Assembly (NCBI RefSeq): GCF_028656935.1
Contig: NZ_JAMDGZ010000002.1
Location: 186,001 to 250,000, forward strand
DNA length: 64,000 nucleotides
DNA from: Pseudomonas rubra
Lineage (GTDB): Bacteria > Pseudomonadota > Gammaproteobacteria > Pseudomonadales > Pseudomonadaceae
Direction of reading: 5' to 3'
Both the position numbers and the translations under genes were made by a program. The notes below the pieces were generated by a model. The model was not told the origin of the DNA. It searched no databases and saw nothing but the letters and a program-made list of their open reading frames with translations. Positions 28,404 through 37,758 of the stretch are shown here, piece by piece. How positions within the stretch are numbered: position 1 is the first letter of the stretch; each line of letters starts with the position of its first letter.

Positions 28404-29609
28404 ATGAGTCTTTTGCCACAACCGCAGGCTAACGTCGCGGTCATCCACACTGACGCCCAGGCATTGCACATTGCCGAGGAAATCGCCGCCCAGCTTCGCC
28501 GCGACAGCGCCCTGCGCGACCGCGAACGCCGCCTGCCACACCCTGAATTGGAGCTGTTCTCGCGCTCCGGCCTGTGGGGTATCAGCGTGCCCAAGGCCTA
28601 CGGTGGCGCCGGCGTATCGAACGTCACCCTGGCCAAGGTCATCGCCCGCATCGCCCAGGCCGATGCCTCGCTTGGGCAAATTCCGCAAAACCATTTCTAT
28701 GCCCTGGAGGTGCTGCGGGTCAACGGCAGCCCGCAGCAGCAACAACGCCTGTACGCCGAAGTACTGGCCGGCCAACGCTTCGGCAATGCCCTGGCCGAGC
28801 TCGGCACCAAGACTGCCCACGACCGCACCACCGCCCTCACCCGTGATGGCGACGCCTACCGCATCAATGGCCGCAAGTTCTACGCCACCGGCGCTATCTA
28901 TGCCCAGCGCATTCCTACCTCGGTGGTCGATAAAGCGGGCGTGCAGCATCTGGCCTTCGTACCGGCAGACAGCGCCGGTTTGAAGGTCATCGACGACTGG
29001 AGCGGCTTCGGCCAACGCACCACCGGCAGTGGCTCGGTGGTGTTCGACCAGGTGCCAGTCGCCGCCGAGGATGTGTTGCCGTTCCAGAGCGCCTTCGAGC
29101 GCCCGACCACGGTCGGCCCGCTGGCGCAGATCCTCCATGCTGCCATCGACACCGGCATCGCCCGCGCCGCGTACGAAGATGCCCTGCACTTCGTGCGTAC
29201 CCGCAGTCGGCCATGGATCGACTCCGGCGTCGATCAGGCCAGCGAAGACCCGTTGACCCTGAAGTCGTTCGGCCACCTGGCGATCCGCTTGCACGCCGCT
29301 GAAGCGCTGCTCGAACGGGCGGGCGACTATCTGGATCGCGCCCAGGCCGAACCCAATGCCGACACCGTCGCCGCCGCCTCGATCGCCGTGGCCGAAGCGC
29401 GGGCAATCAGCACCGAAATCTCGCTGGCCGCCGGCACCACCCTGTTCGAGCTGGCCGGCAGCCAGGCAACCCTGGCCGAGCACGGCCTGGATCGTCATTG
29501 GCGCAACGCCCGGGTGCACACCCTGCACGACCCGGTGCGCTGGAAGTATCACGCCATCGGCAACTACTACCTCAACAACGAAAACCCACCGTTGCGGGGC
29601 ACGATCTGA
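28404..29609 (+). CDS. SfnB/DszC-type acyl-CoA dehydrogenase-like sulfur acquisition flavoprotein (2)
   Basis: A 401 aa paralogue of the preceding protein, with the same landmarks (GLWGISVPKAYGGAGVSN, LGQIPQNHFYALEVL, SGFGQRTTGSGSVVF) and a nearly identical C-terminal DRHWRNARVHTLHDPVRWKY. ATG 28404 gives the correct family N-terminus; longer readings run back into the first gene. Remarkably it has no Met beyond the initiator and no Cys in 401 residues. Its stop overlaps the next start by one base (TGATG). The pair may act on successive oxidation states of one compound or on different ones; this is inference. Confidence 0.85.
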   Translation: MSLLPQPQANVAVIHTDAQALHIAEEIAAQLRRDSALRDRERRLPHPELELFSRSGLWGISVPKAYGGAGVSNVTLAKVIARIAQADASLGQIPQNHFYALEVLRVNGSPQQQQRLYAEVLAGQRFGNALAELGTKTAHDRTTALTRDGDAYRINGRKFYATGAIYAQRIPTSVVDKAGVQHLAFVPADSAGLKVIDDWSGFGQRTTGSGSVVFDQVPVAAEDVLPFQSAFERPTTVGPLAQILHAAIDTGIARAAYEDALHFVRTRSRPWIDSGVDQASEDPLTLKSFGHLAIRLHAAEALLERAGDYLDRAQAEPNADTVAAASIAVAEARAISTEISLAAGTTLFELAGSQATLAEHGLDRHWRNARVHTLHDPVRWKYHAIGNYYLNNENPPLRGTI

Positions 29610-31000
29610 TGGCCAAGAAAAAGATCCTGCTCAACGCCTTCAACATGAACTGCGTCGGGCATATCAACCACGGCCTGTGGACCCACCCGCGGGACACGTC
29701 GAGCCAGTACAAGACCCTCGAATACTGGACCGAGCTGGCCCAGCTACTGGAACGCGGACTGTTCGACGGCTTGTTCCTCGCCGATATCGTCGGTGTTTAC
29801 GATGTCTACCAGCAGTCTGTCGATGTGCCGCTCAAAGAGTCGATCCAGTTGCCGGTCAACGACCCGCTGCTGCTGGTCTCGGCCATGGCTGCGGTCACCC
29901 GCAACCTCGGTTTCGGCCTGACCGCCAACCTGACCTACGAACCGCCGTACCTGTTCGCCCGGCGCCTGTCGACCCTCGACCATCTGAGCCGTGGCCGGGT
30001 CGGCTGGAACATCGTCACCGGCTACCTCGACAGCGCGGCCAAGGCCATGGGCCTGGATCAGCAACCCGAACACGACCGCCGCTATGACCAGGCCGACGAA
30101 TACCTTGAGGTGCTGTACAAGCTCTGGGAAGGCAGCTGGGAAGACGGCGCGGTGCTCAACGACCGCCAGCAGCGGATCTATGCCCAGCCCGACAAGGTGC
30201 ACAAGATCAAGCACCAAGGCGAGTTCTACCGGGTCGAGGGCTACCACCTGTGCGAGCCATCGCCGCAGCGTACCCCGGTGCTGTTCCAGGCCGGCAGTTC
30301 CGAGCGCGGCCTGAGCTTTGCCGGCAACCATGCCGAGTGCGTGTTCATCAGCGGCCAGAACAAGGCCGCCACCCGCGCCCAGGTCGACAAGGTGCGTGCT
30401 GCCGCCGTGGCCGCCGGGCGTGACCCGCAGGCGATCAAGGTGTTCATGGGCCTGACGGTGATCGTCGCCCGCACGGAGGATCAGGCCAAGGCCAAGCATG
30501 CCGAGTACCTGCGCTACGCCAGCGCCGAGGCCGGTGTTGCGCATTTTTCCAGCTCCACCGCTATCGACTTCTCCGAGTACGAACTGGACGAGCCGATTCA
30601 GTACGTGAAGAGCAACGCTATCCAGTCCGCCACCAAGAACCTGCAGAACAACGACTGGACCCGGCGCAAGCTGCTCGAACAACACGCCCTCGGCGGACGC
30701 TACATCACCCTGATCGGCTCGCCAACCCAGGTCGCCGACGAGTTGGAAAGCTGGATCGCCGAAACTGGCCTGGACGGTTTCAACCTGACGCGCACCGTGA
30801 CCCCGGAAAGCTATGTCGACTTCATCGACCTGGTGATCCCCGAACTGCAACGACGCGGCTCGTACAAGACCGCCTACGAACAGGGCAGCCTGCGCGAAAA
30901 GCTCTTCGCCAGCGACCAGCCGCACCTGCCGGCAGACCACCCTGGCGCCAGCTATCGCCATACCACTACGACCCCAACCGGAGCGCTACAGCATGCTTAA
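29609..31000 (+). CDS. FMN-dependent NtaA/SnaA/DszA-type monooxygenase
   Basis: A 463 aa luciferase-like flavin monooxygenase of the group that includes DszA (sulfone monooxygenase), NtaA and SnaA. It has KKILLNAFNMNCVGHINHGLW at the N-terminus, GLFDGLFLADIVGVYD, the conserved GRVGWNIVTGYLDSAAKAMG, and RTPVLFQAGSSERGLSFAG. ATG 29609 overlaps the preceding stop. Such enzymes cleave C-S or C-N bonds using FMNH2. Combined with two DszC-like partners it suggests a DszC-then-DszA logic: oxidation to a sulfone followed by C-S cleavage. No dedicated flavin reductase is adjacent. Confidence 0.88.
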   Translation: MAKKKILLNAFNMNCVGHINHGLWTHPRDTSSQYKTLEYWTELAQLLERGLFDGLFLADIVGVYDVYQQSVDVPLKESIQLPVNDPLLLVSAMAAVTRNLGFGLTANLTYEPPYLFARRLSTLDHLSRGRVGWNIVTGYLDSAAKAMGLDQQPEHDRRYDQADEYLEVLYKLWEGSWEDGAVLNDRQQRIYAQPDKVHKIKHQGEFYRVEGYHLCEPSPQRTPVLFQAGSSERGLSFAGNHAECVFISGQNKAATRAQVDKVRAAAVAAGRDPQAIKVFMGLTVIVARTEDQAKAKHAEYLRYASAEAGVAHFSSSTAIDFSEYELDEPIQYVKSNAIQSATKNLQNNDWTRRKLLEQHALGGRYITLIGSPTQVADELESWIAETGLDGFNLTRTVTPESYVDFIDLVIPELQRRGSYKTAYEQGSLREKLFASDQPHLPADHPGASYRHTTTTPTGALQHA

Positions 31001-31796
31001 AACCTTGATTGCCCGCCCGCTCACCGCCCTGGCGCTGACCGTGGGCCTGTTCGGCGCCGCCCAGGCCGCCGACGCCTTGAAAGTCGGGACCACCGCAGCC
31101 TTTTCCATCCCCCTGGAAGCGGCCGTCAGCGAAGCGAAGAAGCAGGGCCTGGAGGTCGAGCTGATCGAATTCAGCGACTGGATCGCGCCGAACGTCAGCC
31201 TGGCGGCAGGTGATATCGACGTGAACTACTTCCAGCACATCCCGTTCCTGGAAAACGCCAAGGCCGCCGCCGGATTCAACCTGGTCCCCCTCGCCCCGGG
31301 GATCATCAACAACGTCGGCCTCTATTCGAAAAAATACAAAAGCTTCGATGAACTGCCCGAAGGTGCCAGTGTTGCCATCGCCAACGACCCGATCAACAGC
31401 GGCCGCGGTTTGCAGCTACTGGCCAAGGCTGGTCTGATCACGCTCAAGCCCGGCGTCGGCTACAAGGCCAGCGAAGAAGACATCGTCGCCAACCCGAAAA
31501 AACTGAAGATTCTCCAGGTTGAAGCGGTGCAACTGGTACGCGCCTACGATGATGCTGACCTGGTTCAGGGCTACCCGGCCTATATCCGCCTGGCCAAGAC
31601 CTTCGACGCCACCTCGGCGCTGCTGTTCGATGGCCTGGACCACAAGGAATACGTGATCCAGTTCGTCATTCGCCCGCAGAGCAAGGATGACCCGCGCCTG
31701 GCCAAGTTCATCGACATCTACCAGCACTCGCCGGTGGTGCGCGCCGCCCTCGACCAGGCCCACGGCAAGCTCTACCAAGCTGGCTGGGAGAGCTGA
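30993..31796 (+). CDS. metQ: MetQ-family ABC transporter substrate-binding protein
   Basis: A 267 aa periplasmic binding protein of the MetQ/NlpA family ([50 protein letters not shown]). It has a Sec signal peptide ([15 protein letters not shown]) but no lipobox cysteine, so it should be soluble, unlike lipoprotein MetQ of E. coli. Apart from the initiator it has no Met and no Cys. It overlaps the monooxygenase gene by 8 bases. Because it is tied to desulfurising enzymes, its ligand is more likely an organosulfur compound than methionine itself; this is inference. Confidence 0.85.
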   Translation: MLKTLIARPLTALALTVGLFGAAQAADALKVGTTAAFSIPLEAAVSEAKKQGLEVELIEFSDWIAPNVSLAAGDIDVNYFQHIPFLENAKAAAGFNLVPLAPGIINNVGLYSKKYKSFDELPEGASVAIANDPINSGRGLQLLAKAGLITLKPGVGYKASEEDIVANPKKLKILQVEAVQLVRAYDDADLVQGYPAYIRLAKTFDATSALLFDGLDHKEYVIQFVIRPQSKDDPRLAKFIDIYQHSPVVRAALDQAHGKLYQAGWES

Positions 31797-31797
31797 G

Positions 31798-32928
31798 ATG
31801 AGCGCCGTCAGCGCCCGCGTGGCGCAGGAGCAGCAACCGCCTTTCGCGCCCCTGCAACAGGCCCGGCAGCGAGCCTTGCACCCGGAGCTGGGCAACGCCC
31901 ATGTGCGCTTCATCGGCCTGGGCAAGACCTACCCGGGCCAGCAAACACCAGCGCTTGCGGGTATCGACCTGAACATCCAGCGCGGTGAGATTTTCGGCAT
32001 TATCGGCCGCAGCGGTGCTGGCAAGTCGTCGCTGATCCGTACCATCAACCGCCTGGAGCAACCGAGCAGTGGCCGGGTGCTGATCGACCAGGTGGACATC
32101 GGCGAGTACGACGAAGACCGCCTGGTGCGCCTGCGCCGGCGCATCGGCATGATCTTCCAGCACTTCAACCTGATGTCGGCCAAGACGGTGTGGCAGAACG
32201 TCGAGCTGCCACTCAAGGTTGCCGGCGTACCCAGGGAGCTGCGCCAGCGCAAAGTCACCGAGTTGCTGGAGCTGGTCGGCCTGCAGGAAAAACACCAGAT
32301 TTACCCCGCACAGTTGTCTGGCGGGCAGAAGCAGCGTGTCGGCATTGCCCGGGCGTTGGTGCATGACCCAGAGATCCTGCTGTGTGATGAAGCGACTTCG
32401 GCCCTCGACCCGGAAACCACTGAATCGATCCTCGGCCTGCTGCGCGATATCAACCGGCGCCTGGGCCTGACCATCGTCTTGATCACCCATGAGATGGCAG
32501 TGATCCGCGATATCTGTCAGCGGGTAGTGGTGCTCGAACGCGGCCGCATCGTCGAGCAAGGCGCCGTCTGGCAAGTGTTTGGCGACCCGCAGCACGAAGT
32601 CAGCAAGACCCTGCTCGCGCCGTTGCAACCTGCCCTGCCGGCTGCCTTGCAAGCACGTTTGCAGCCGCAACCGCCAAGCCCGGAGGCGGCGCTGGTGCTG
32701 AATGTGCGGGTCAGTGGCAAAGACAAACAGGCACCGGAATTGTCTTCATTGTTCGCCTTGCTCGGCGGCCAGATCAGCCTGCTGCAAGGCGGTATCGAAC
32801 CGATCCAGGGCCGCGCCCTGGGCCAGCTTGTAGTGTCGGTGGCCAACTCGCCGCACAGCCACGAGCAGGTGATTGAGCGCGCCCGGCAATGGGCTGCACA
32901 GGTGGAGGTACTGGGTTATGTGGTTTGA
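31798..32928 (+). CDS. metN: MetN-family ABC transporter ATP-binding protein
   Basis: A 376 aa ATPase with Walker A ([15 protein letters not shown]), signature ([15 protein letters not shown]), Walker B ([15 protein letters not shown]) and H-loop (LITHEMAVI). The C-terminal NIL domain (about 300-376, from [16 protein letters not shown]) is the regulatory ligand-sensing domain of MetN. About 35 residues precede the usual MetN start ([13 protein letters not shown]). An internal GTG at codon 36 could be an alternative start but lacks a well-placed Shine-Dalgarno. It lies 1 bp after metQ and overlaps metI. Confidence 0.9.
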   Translation: MSAVSARVAQEQQPPFAPLQQARQRALHPELGNAHVRFIGLGKTYPGQQTPALAGIDLNIQRGEIFGIIGRSGAGKSSLIRTINRLEQPSSGRVLIDQVDIGEYDEDRLVRLRRRIGMIFQHFNLMSAKTVWQNVELPLKVAGVPRELRQRKVTELLELVGLQEKHQIYPAQLSGGQKQRVGIARALVHDPEILLCDEATSALDPETTESILGLLRDINRRLGLTIVLITHEMAVIRDICQRVVVLERGRIVEQGAVWQVFGDPQHEVSKTLLAPLQPALPAALQARLQPQPPSPEAALVLNVRVSGKDKQAPELSSLFALLGGQISLLQGGIEPIQGRALGQLVVSVANSPHSHEQVIERARQWAAQVEVLGYVV

Positions 32929-33562
32929 TCGCTTGCTTGCGGGTGTGCTCGACACCTTGTTGATGGTTGGCGTCTCGTCGCTGATCGCCCTGCTTGCCGG
33001 CATACCGCTGGCAGTGATCCTGGTCACCAGCGGCAAGGGCGGGATCTTCGAAGCGCCCACCCTGAACCGGGTGCTCGGCGCCTTCGTCAACCTGTTCCGC
33101 TCGATTCCGTTCCTGATCCTGATGGTGGCTCTGATCCCCTTTACCCGCCTGATCGTCGGCACCACCTATGGGGTCTGGGCCGCTGTGGTGCCCCTGACCA
33201 TTGCCGCCACGCCGTTCTTTGCCCGCATTGCCGAAGTCAGCTTGCGGGAAGTCGACCACGGCCTGATCGAAGCAGCCCAGGCCATGGGCTGCCGACGTTG
33301 GCACATCGTCTGGCATGTCCTGCTGCCCGAAGCCCTGCCGGGCATCGTCGGCGGCTTCACCATCACCCTGGTGACCATGATCAACTCCTCGGCCATGGCC
33401 GGCGCCATTGGTGCCGGCGGCCTGGGCGACATTGCCTACCGTTACGGCTACCAGCGTTTCGACAGCCAGATCATGCTGACGGTGATAGTCATGCTGGTGG
33501 TGTTGGTGGCATTGATTCAACTGGGTGGGGATCGATTGGCGAAAGGTTTGAACAAGCGTTGA
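32918..33562 (+). CDS. metI: MetI-family ABC transporter permease
   Basis: A 214 aa inner-membrane permease with about five hydrophobic segments and the coupling motif [25 protein letters not shown]. It closes the MetQNI-type transporter, starting within the last 11 bases of metN, with GGAGG upstream of the ATG. It ends the operon; a REP pair follows directly. Confidence 0.92.
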   Translation: MWFDRLLAGVLDTLLMVGVSSLIALLAGIPLAVILVTSGKGGIFEAPTLNRVLGAFVNLFRSIPFLILMVALIPFTRLIVGTTYGVWAAVVPLTIAATPFFARIAEVSLREVDHGLIEAAQAMGCRRWHIVWHVLLPEALPGIVGGFTITLVTMINSSAMAGAIGAGGLGDIAYRYGYQRFDSQIMLTVIVMLVVLVALIQLGGDRLAKGLNKR

Positions 33563-33565
33563 AAT

Positions 33566-33636
33566 CATCGCGGGGCAAGCCAGCTCCCACCGGATCCGGT
33601 GCATGCAGATCCTGTGGGAGCTGGCTTGCCGGCGAT
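33566..33636. repeat. paired REP palindrome between metI and triC
   Basis: Inverted arms 33566-33590 and 33614-33636, near-identical cores (GCAAGCCAGCTCCCAC and its complement) with a 23-base loop containing CCGGATCCGG. The left arm mixes the two REP subtypes seen here (CGGGGCAAGC joined to CAGCTCC). It separates convergent genes and marks the junction discussed in the findings. Confidence 0.88.
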
Positions 33637-33643
33637 AGCGTAT

Positions 33644-36600
33644 TCATTGGCGCTGCGGCTCGCGGATCTTGTACCAGGCCACATACAGTGCCGGCAGGAA
33701 CAGCAAGGTCAGCAAGGTGGCGATGATAATCCCGCCGATCATGGCGTAGGCCATCGGCCCCCAGAACACTTCGCGGGCAATCGGGATCATGCCCAGGCTC
33801 GCTGCTGCCGCGGTCAGCAGGATCGGTCGACGGCGGTGGTTGGTGGCTTCCAGCACCGCCGCCCAGGGCGAGTAACCCTGGGCTTCGTACTCTTCGATCT
33901 GGGTCACCAGGATCACCGAGTTGCGGATGATGATGCCGATCAGCGCAAGAATCCCCAGGATCGCCACAAAGCCCATGGGCGTCCCGGTTGGCACCAACGC
34001 CAGGACCACGCCAATAAGACCCAGCGGCGCGACGCTTGCGACCAGGAACAACTTCTGCACACTGTGCAACTGGAGCATCAGGAACGTGCCCATGAGGAAG
34101 AACATCAGCGGCAACACTTTGGCAATCGGCCCCTGGGCCTTGCCGCTGGCCTCCACCGTACCGCCGGTTTCCACCGAGTAACCCACCGGCAACTTGCTGG
34201 CGAAGTCATCGATCTGCGGTTTGAGCTCGCGGACCAGGTCTGTCGGCTGGATATCGCCACGCACGGCAGCCTTGATGGTAATCGTCGGTTTGCGGTCGCG
34301 CCGCCAGACCAGGGGCTGTTCCATCTCGTAGCGCACAGTGGCGAACGCCAGTAGCGGAATCGAGGTGCCATTGGGCGTGACGATCTGCAGGTTCTGCAGC
34401 GTTTGCGGCGAGCTGCGCTCACTGTCTTCGGCACGGGCAACGACGTTGATCAGGTAAATGTTGTCGCTCACCTCGGTCACTGGCATGCCGCTGACGATGC
34501 TGTTCATGACGTTGGCCACGTCCTCGGACGACAAGCCAAGCTGGCGAGCCTTGTCCTGGGCGATCTCGACCCGCAATACCTTGCCTGGCTCGTTCCAGTC
34601 GTAAATCATCTGGCCGACATTGTCGTTGCTGTCGAGCAGTGTCGCCAAGGCAATAGCATGCTTGCGCACTTGATCGATGTCCTTGCCGCTGACCCGATAC
34701 TGGATGGGTAGCCCTACCGGCGGCCCCATTTCCAGCGACTGGACGTTTGTGCCGATGCCGACAAAGTCCTCGCGCAGCCGTTGCTGCAAGCGTTTGATCA
34801 GGACCTCGCGGGCCTCGAAGCTTTTACTGACGATCACTAACTGAGCGTAGTAAGGGTTCTGCAGTTGCTGGTCCAGCGGCAGGTAGAAGCGAATCGCCCC
34901 CTGGCCGATGTAGCTGCTCCAGCGCACGATATCCGGGTCGCCCTTGAGCGTCGCCTCCAGCCGATCCACCGCCTTGCGGGTTTCCGCGATCGAGGCGTTT
35001 TGCGGCAGGTTGAGGTCGACGAGAATCTCGGGGCGATCCGAAGAGGGAAAGAACTGGTTCTGCACAAAGCGCATACAGAACAATGCCAAGACGAACAGCA
35101 ACACGGTACCGATGATGGTCAGCCAACGATGGCGCATGCACCACAGCAAACTGTGTTCGAACGCCTTGCCGACACGGCCCGGCTCCTGGTCATGGGCTTT
35201 GACCTTGGTACTGAGGATATGCACGCCCAACACCGGCGCGAACATCACCGCCACCACCCAGGACACCAGCAAGGCTGCGGCGATCACCGCGAACAGGGTG
35301 TAGGTGTACTCCCCCGCCGAACTGGCATTGAGGCCGATGGGAACAAAACCTGCGACGGTTACCAGAGTGCCGGTAAGCATCGGGAACGCGGTCGAGGTGT
35401 AGGCAAAAGTCGCTGCCTGCTCCTTGCTTTCGCCCATCTCCAGGCGCGTGACCATCACCTCCACGGTGATCATCGCATCGTCGACCAGCAGGCCCAGGGC
35501 AATGATCAGCGCCCCCAGGGAGATGCGCTGCATGGTGATGCCGCTGTACTCCATGAAGATGAACACCATGGCCAACACCAGCGGAATCGAACAGGCCACC
35601 ACCAGACCTGCACGCACACCCAGGCTGACAAAACTCACCACCAGCACGATGATCACCGCCTCGAACAAGGCACTGGTGAATCCGCCCACCGCCTCTTCGA
35701 CCACCACCGCCTGGTCAGAAACAGTGTGCACCCCGACACCCACCGGCAATTCGCTGGTCACCCGCTTCATCATTTCGTGCAGATGGGCGCCGAATGCCTG
35801 AATGTTGCCACCCGCCTTCATACCGATGGCCAGACCGATAGCGGGCTCGCCGTTGTAACGAAACATCGGCGACGGCGGGTCGACATAGCCGCGCTGGATC
35901 TCGGCGATATCGGCCAGGCGGAAAAAGCGGTCATTGATGCGCAGGTTGACGGTTTCCAGGTCCTTTTCCGAGGCGAACTGGCCACTGGTGCGCACCGAAA
36001 CACGTTCCGGCCCGGCCTCGATAACGCCGGCCGGCGTCACTGCGTTCTGGGTCTGCAGGGCTTGCAGTACCTGACGCTGGTCAATGCCGAGCGACGCCAG
36101 CTTGCGTGTGGAAAAATTCAAGTACAGCACTTCGTCCTGGGTGCCAATCATCTCCACCTTGCCCAAGTTCGGCACTTCACGGATCTCGGCGCGCACTTGC
36201 TCGACATAGTCGCGCAACTGGCGCATGTTCAAGCCGTCGGCGGTAAAGGCATAAATCGACCCGTACACATCCCCGAACTCGTCGTTGAAGCCCGGCCCCT
36301 GAACACCCTGGGGAAACTGGCCACGAATGTCCTGGATCTTCTTGCGTACCTGGTACCAGATCTCGGGAATGCTTTTGGACGGGGTGGTATCGAGCAGGTT
36401 GACGTAGACCGTCGATTCACCGGGGCGGGTGTAGCTTTTTACATAGTCGAGCGAGTCCAGCTCTTCGAGCTTCTTTTCAATGCGGTCGGTAATCTGGTTC
36501 AGGGTTTCTTCCTGAGTCGCCCCCGGCCAGCGGGTCTGTATGACCATGGTCTTGATGGTGAACGAAGGGTCTTCCTCTCGACCCAGGTTCATGTAGGAGA

Positions 36601-36691
36601 TCACGCCCATCAGCAAGCCGACGAACATCAGATACCAGACAAAGGATTGGTGCTTCAGCGCCCATTCCGAGAGGTTGAAGCTTCCTTTCAT
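33644..36691 (-). CDS. triC: RND efflux transporter, TriC-like
   Basis: A 1015 aa resistance-nodulation-division pump of the inner membrane. It has a first membrane segment near the N-terminus, large periplasmic loops, and TM4 acidic residues in ALIIALGLLVDDAMITVEVMVTR as the proton relay. C-terminal segments include GFVAILGILALIGIIIRNSVILV. Two membrane-fusion genes precede it on the same strand, the arrangement known for P. aeruginosa TriABC (triclosan efflux). Its start overlaps triB by 4 bases. No outer-membrane channel gene is present, so it probably borrows one such as an OprM/OpmH-type protein. Confidence 0.87.
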   Translation of the reverse strand: MKGSFNLSEWALKHQSFVWYLMFVGLLMGVISYMNLGREEDPSFTIKTMVIQTRWPGATQEETLNQITDRIEKKLEELDSLDYVKSYTRPGESTVYVNLLDTTPSKSIPEIWYQVRKKIQDIRGQFPQGVQGPGFNDEFGDVYGSIYAFTADGLNMRQLRDYVEQVRAEIREVPNLGKVEMIGTQDEVLYLNFSTRKLASLGIDQRQVLQALQTQNAVTPAGVIEAGPERVSVRTSGQFASEKDLETVNLRINDRFFRLADIAEIQRGYVDPPSPMFRYNGEPAIGLAIGMKAGGNIQAFGAHLHEMMKRVTSELPVGVGVHTVSDQAVVVEEAVGGFTSALFEAVIIVLVVSFVSLGVRAGLVVACSIPLVLAMVFIFMEYSGITMQRISLGALIIALGLLVDDAMITVEVMVTRLEMGESKEQAATFAYTSTAFPMLTGTLVTVAGFVPIGLNASSAGEYTYTLFAVIAAALLVSWVVAVMFAPVLGVHILSTKVKAHDQEPGRVGKAFEHSLLWCMRHRWLTIIGTVLLFVLALFCMRFVQNQFFPSSDRPEILVDLNLPQNASIAETRKAVDRLEATLKGDPDIVRWSSYIGQGAIRFYLPLDQQLQNPYYAQLVIVSKSFEAREVLIKRLQQRLREDFVGIGTNVQSLEMGPPVGLPIQYRVSGKDIDQVRKHAIALATLLDSNDNVGQMIYDWNEPGKVLRVEIAQDKARQLGLSSEDVANVMNSIVSGMPVTEVSDNIYLINVVARAEDSERSSPQTLQNLQIVTPNGTSIPLLAFATVRYEMEQPLVWRRDRKPTITIKAAVRGDIQPTDLVRELKPQIDDFASKLPVGYSVETGGTVEASGKAQGPIAKVLPLMFFLMGTFLMLQLHSVQKLFLVASVAPLGLIGVVLALVPTGTPMGFVAILGILALIGIIIRNSVILVTQIEEYEAQGYSPWAAVLEATNHRRRPILLTAAAASLGMIPIAREVFWGPMAYAMIGGIIIATLLTLLFLPALYVAWYKIREPQRQ

Positions 36692-37758
36692 TGCGCATCT
36701 TCCTCGTCGACTATGACCTTCTGGCCCGGTTTCAGGGTATTCACACCTGCGGTTACCACACGGTCACCTGCCTGCACACCCGAACTCAGCACGATGCTGT
36801 CAAAGGAGCGCTCCAACAGCTTCACCTTGCGAGTGGCAACCGTGCTTTGCTGCGGGTCGACCACCCATACCCGGGTCTGCCCATCGCTCTCGAGCAAGGC
36901 TGAAGCCGGTAGTTCGGTGCGCGGCGACATCATCGAGGTCAGGGTGACGCTGATTGCAGTGCCCAGGTAAAACGCTGGCGGTGTTTGCGTCAGGGTCAGC
37001 CGTGCACGGCGAGTCCGGGTGGCGGCATCGGCCTGGGGTTCAAGCTCGCGCAAGGTGGCGGTGGTGCTGATGTTGGGCTCCAGTTGCGAGGCAACCTGAA
37101 ACGTCAGCTCAGGGGTCAGCTGTTCGGCCAGGTGGGTTGGCAGGTCGATCACGGCCTCTTTGATGTCCGGCCGGGCCAGGGTGACCACCGCCTGCCCGGC
37201 GCTGACGGTCTGCCCGGCTTCAGCCTGCCAGTTGGTGACCACGGCCCCATGGTCAACGCGCAGTTCGCTATAGCCCAACTGGTCGCGCGCCTGGTCCACC
37301 GCCGCGCGTGCCTGCTCAAGGGCGGCGGTGGTGGTTTTCAGGTCGGTCTGGGCGATGTCCAGTTGCGCCTGAGCCCCCACGCCACGGTCGTACAATTGCT
37401 GTTGGCGACGCGCACTGGCCTGGGCATTGATCCACTGGGCCTGGACCTTGGCCAGGTCGCCTTCGGCGGCGCGCAACTGGTTACGCTGATCGGTCGGGTC
37501 GAGGCTGGCGAGCACGTCACCCGGCTTGACCTGGCTGCCGACATCCACCCAGCGCCGGGCAATCCGACCGGCCACGCGAAAACCCAGGGTGCTCTCGTAA
37601 CGCGCCTGGATGCTGCCAGCAAAGCGACCAAGGTTGGCCTGGACCTGCGGCTCGACGATCATCGACAGCACCGGACGGACTGGTTCGGGCGCTGCGGCCT
37701 GCTGTTCGCAGCCGGTAAGCAACAACACGCTGCATAGGCCGAGAGTCAGGGTTTTCAT
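36688..37758 (-). CDS. triB: RND periplasmic adaptor lipoprotein, TriB-like
   Basis: A 356 aa membrane fusion protein linking pump to outer membrane channel. The signal peptide ends in a lipobox (LLLTGCEQQ), so it is lipid-anchored. It has a barrel-sandwich (lipoyl) half (ARRWVDVGSQVKPGDVLASLDP), an alpha-helical hairpin (about 95-155) and the second lipoyl half (VTNWQAEAGQTVSAGQAVV). Starts and stops overlap both neighbours by 4 bases, so the three genes are translationally coupled. Confidence 0.88.
   Translation of the reverse strand: MKTLTLGLCSVLLLTGCEQQAAAPEPVRPVLSMIVEPQVQANLGRFAGSIQARYESTLGFRVAGRIARRWVDVGSQVKPGDVLASLDPTDQRNQLRAAEGDLAKVQAQWINAQASARRQQQLYDRGVGAQAQLDIAQTDLKTTTAALEQARAAVDQARDQLGYSELRVDHGAVVTNWQAEAGQTVSAGQAVVTLARPDIKEAVIDLPTHLAEQLTPELTFQVASQLEPNISTTATLRELEPQADAATRTRRARLTLTQTPPAFYLGTAISVTLTSMMSPRTELPASALLESDGQTRVWVVDPQQSTVATRKVKLLERSFDSIVLSSGVQAGDRVVTAGVNTLKPGQKVIVDEEDAQ

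Noticed and set aside
34865..36970. A 701-codon open frame on the plus strand opposite triC
   Set aside because: It is antisense to a clear RND pump, is His/Arg/Gln-rich as expected of a reversed high-GC frame, and has no recognisable domain.
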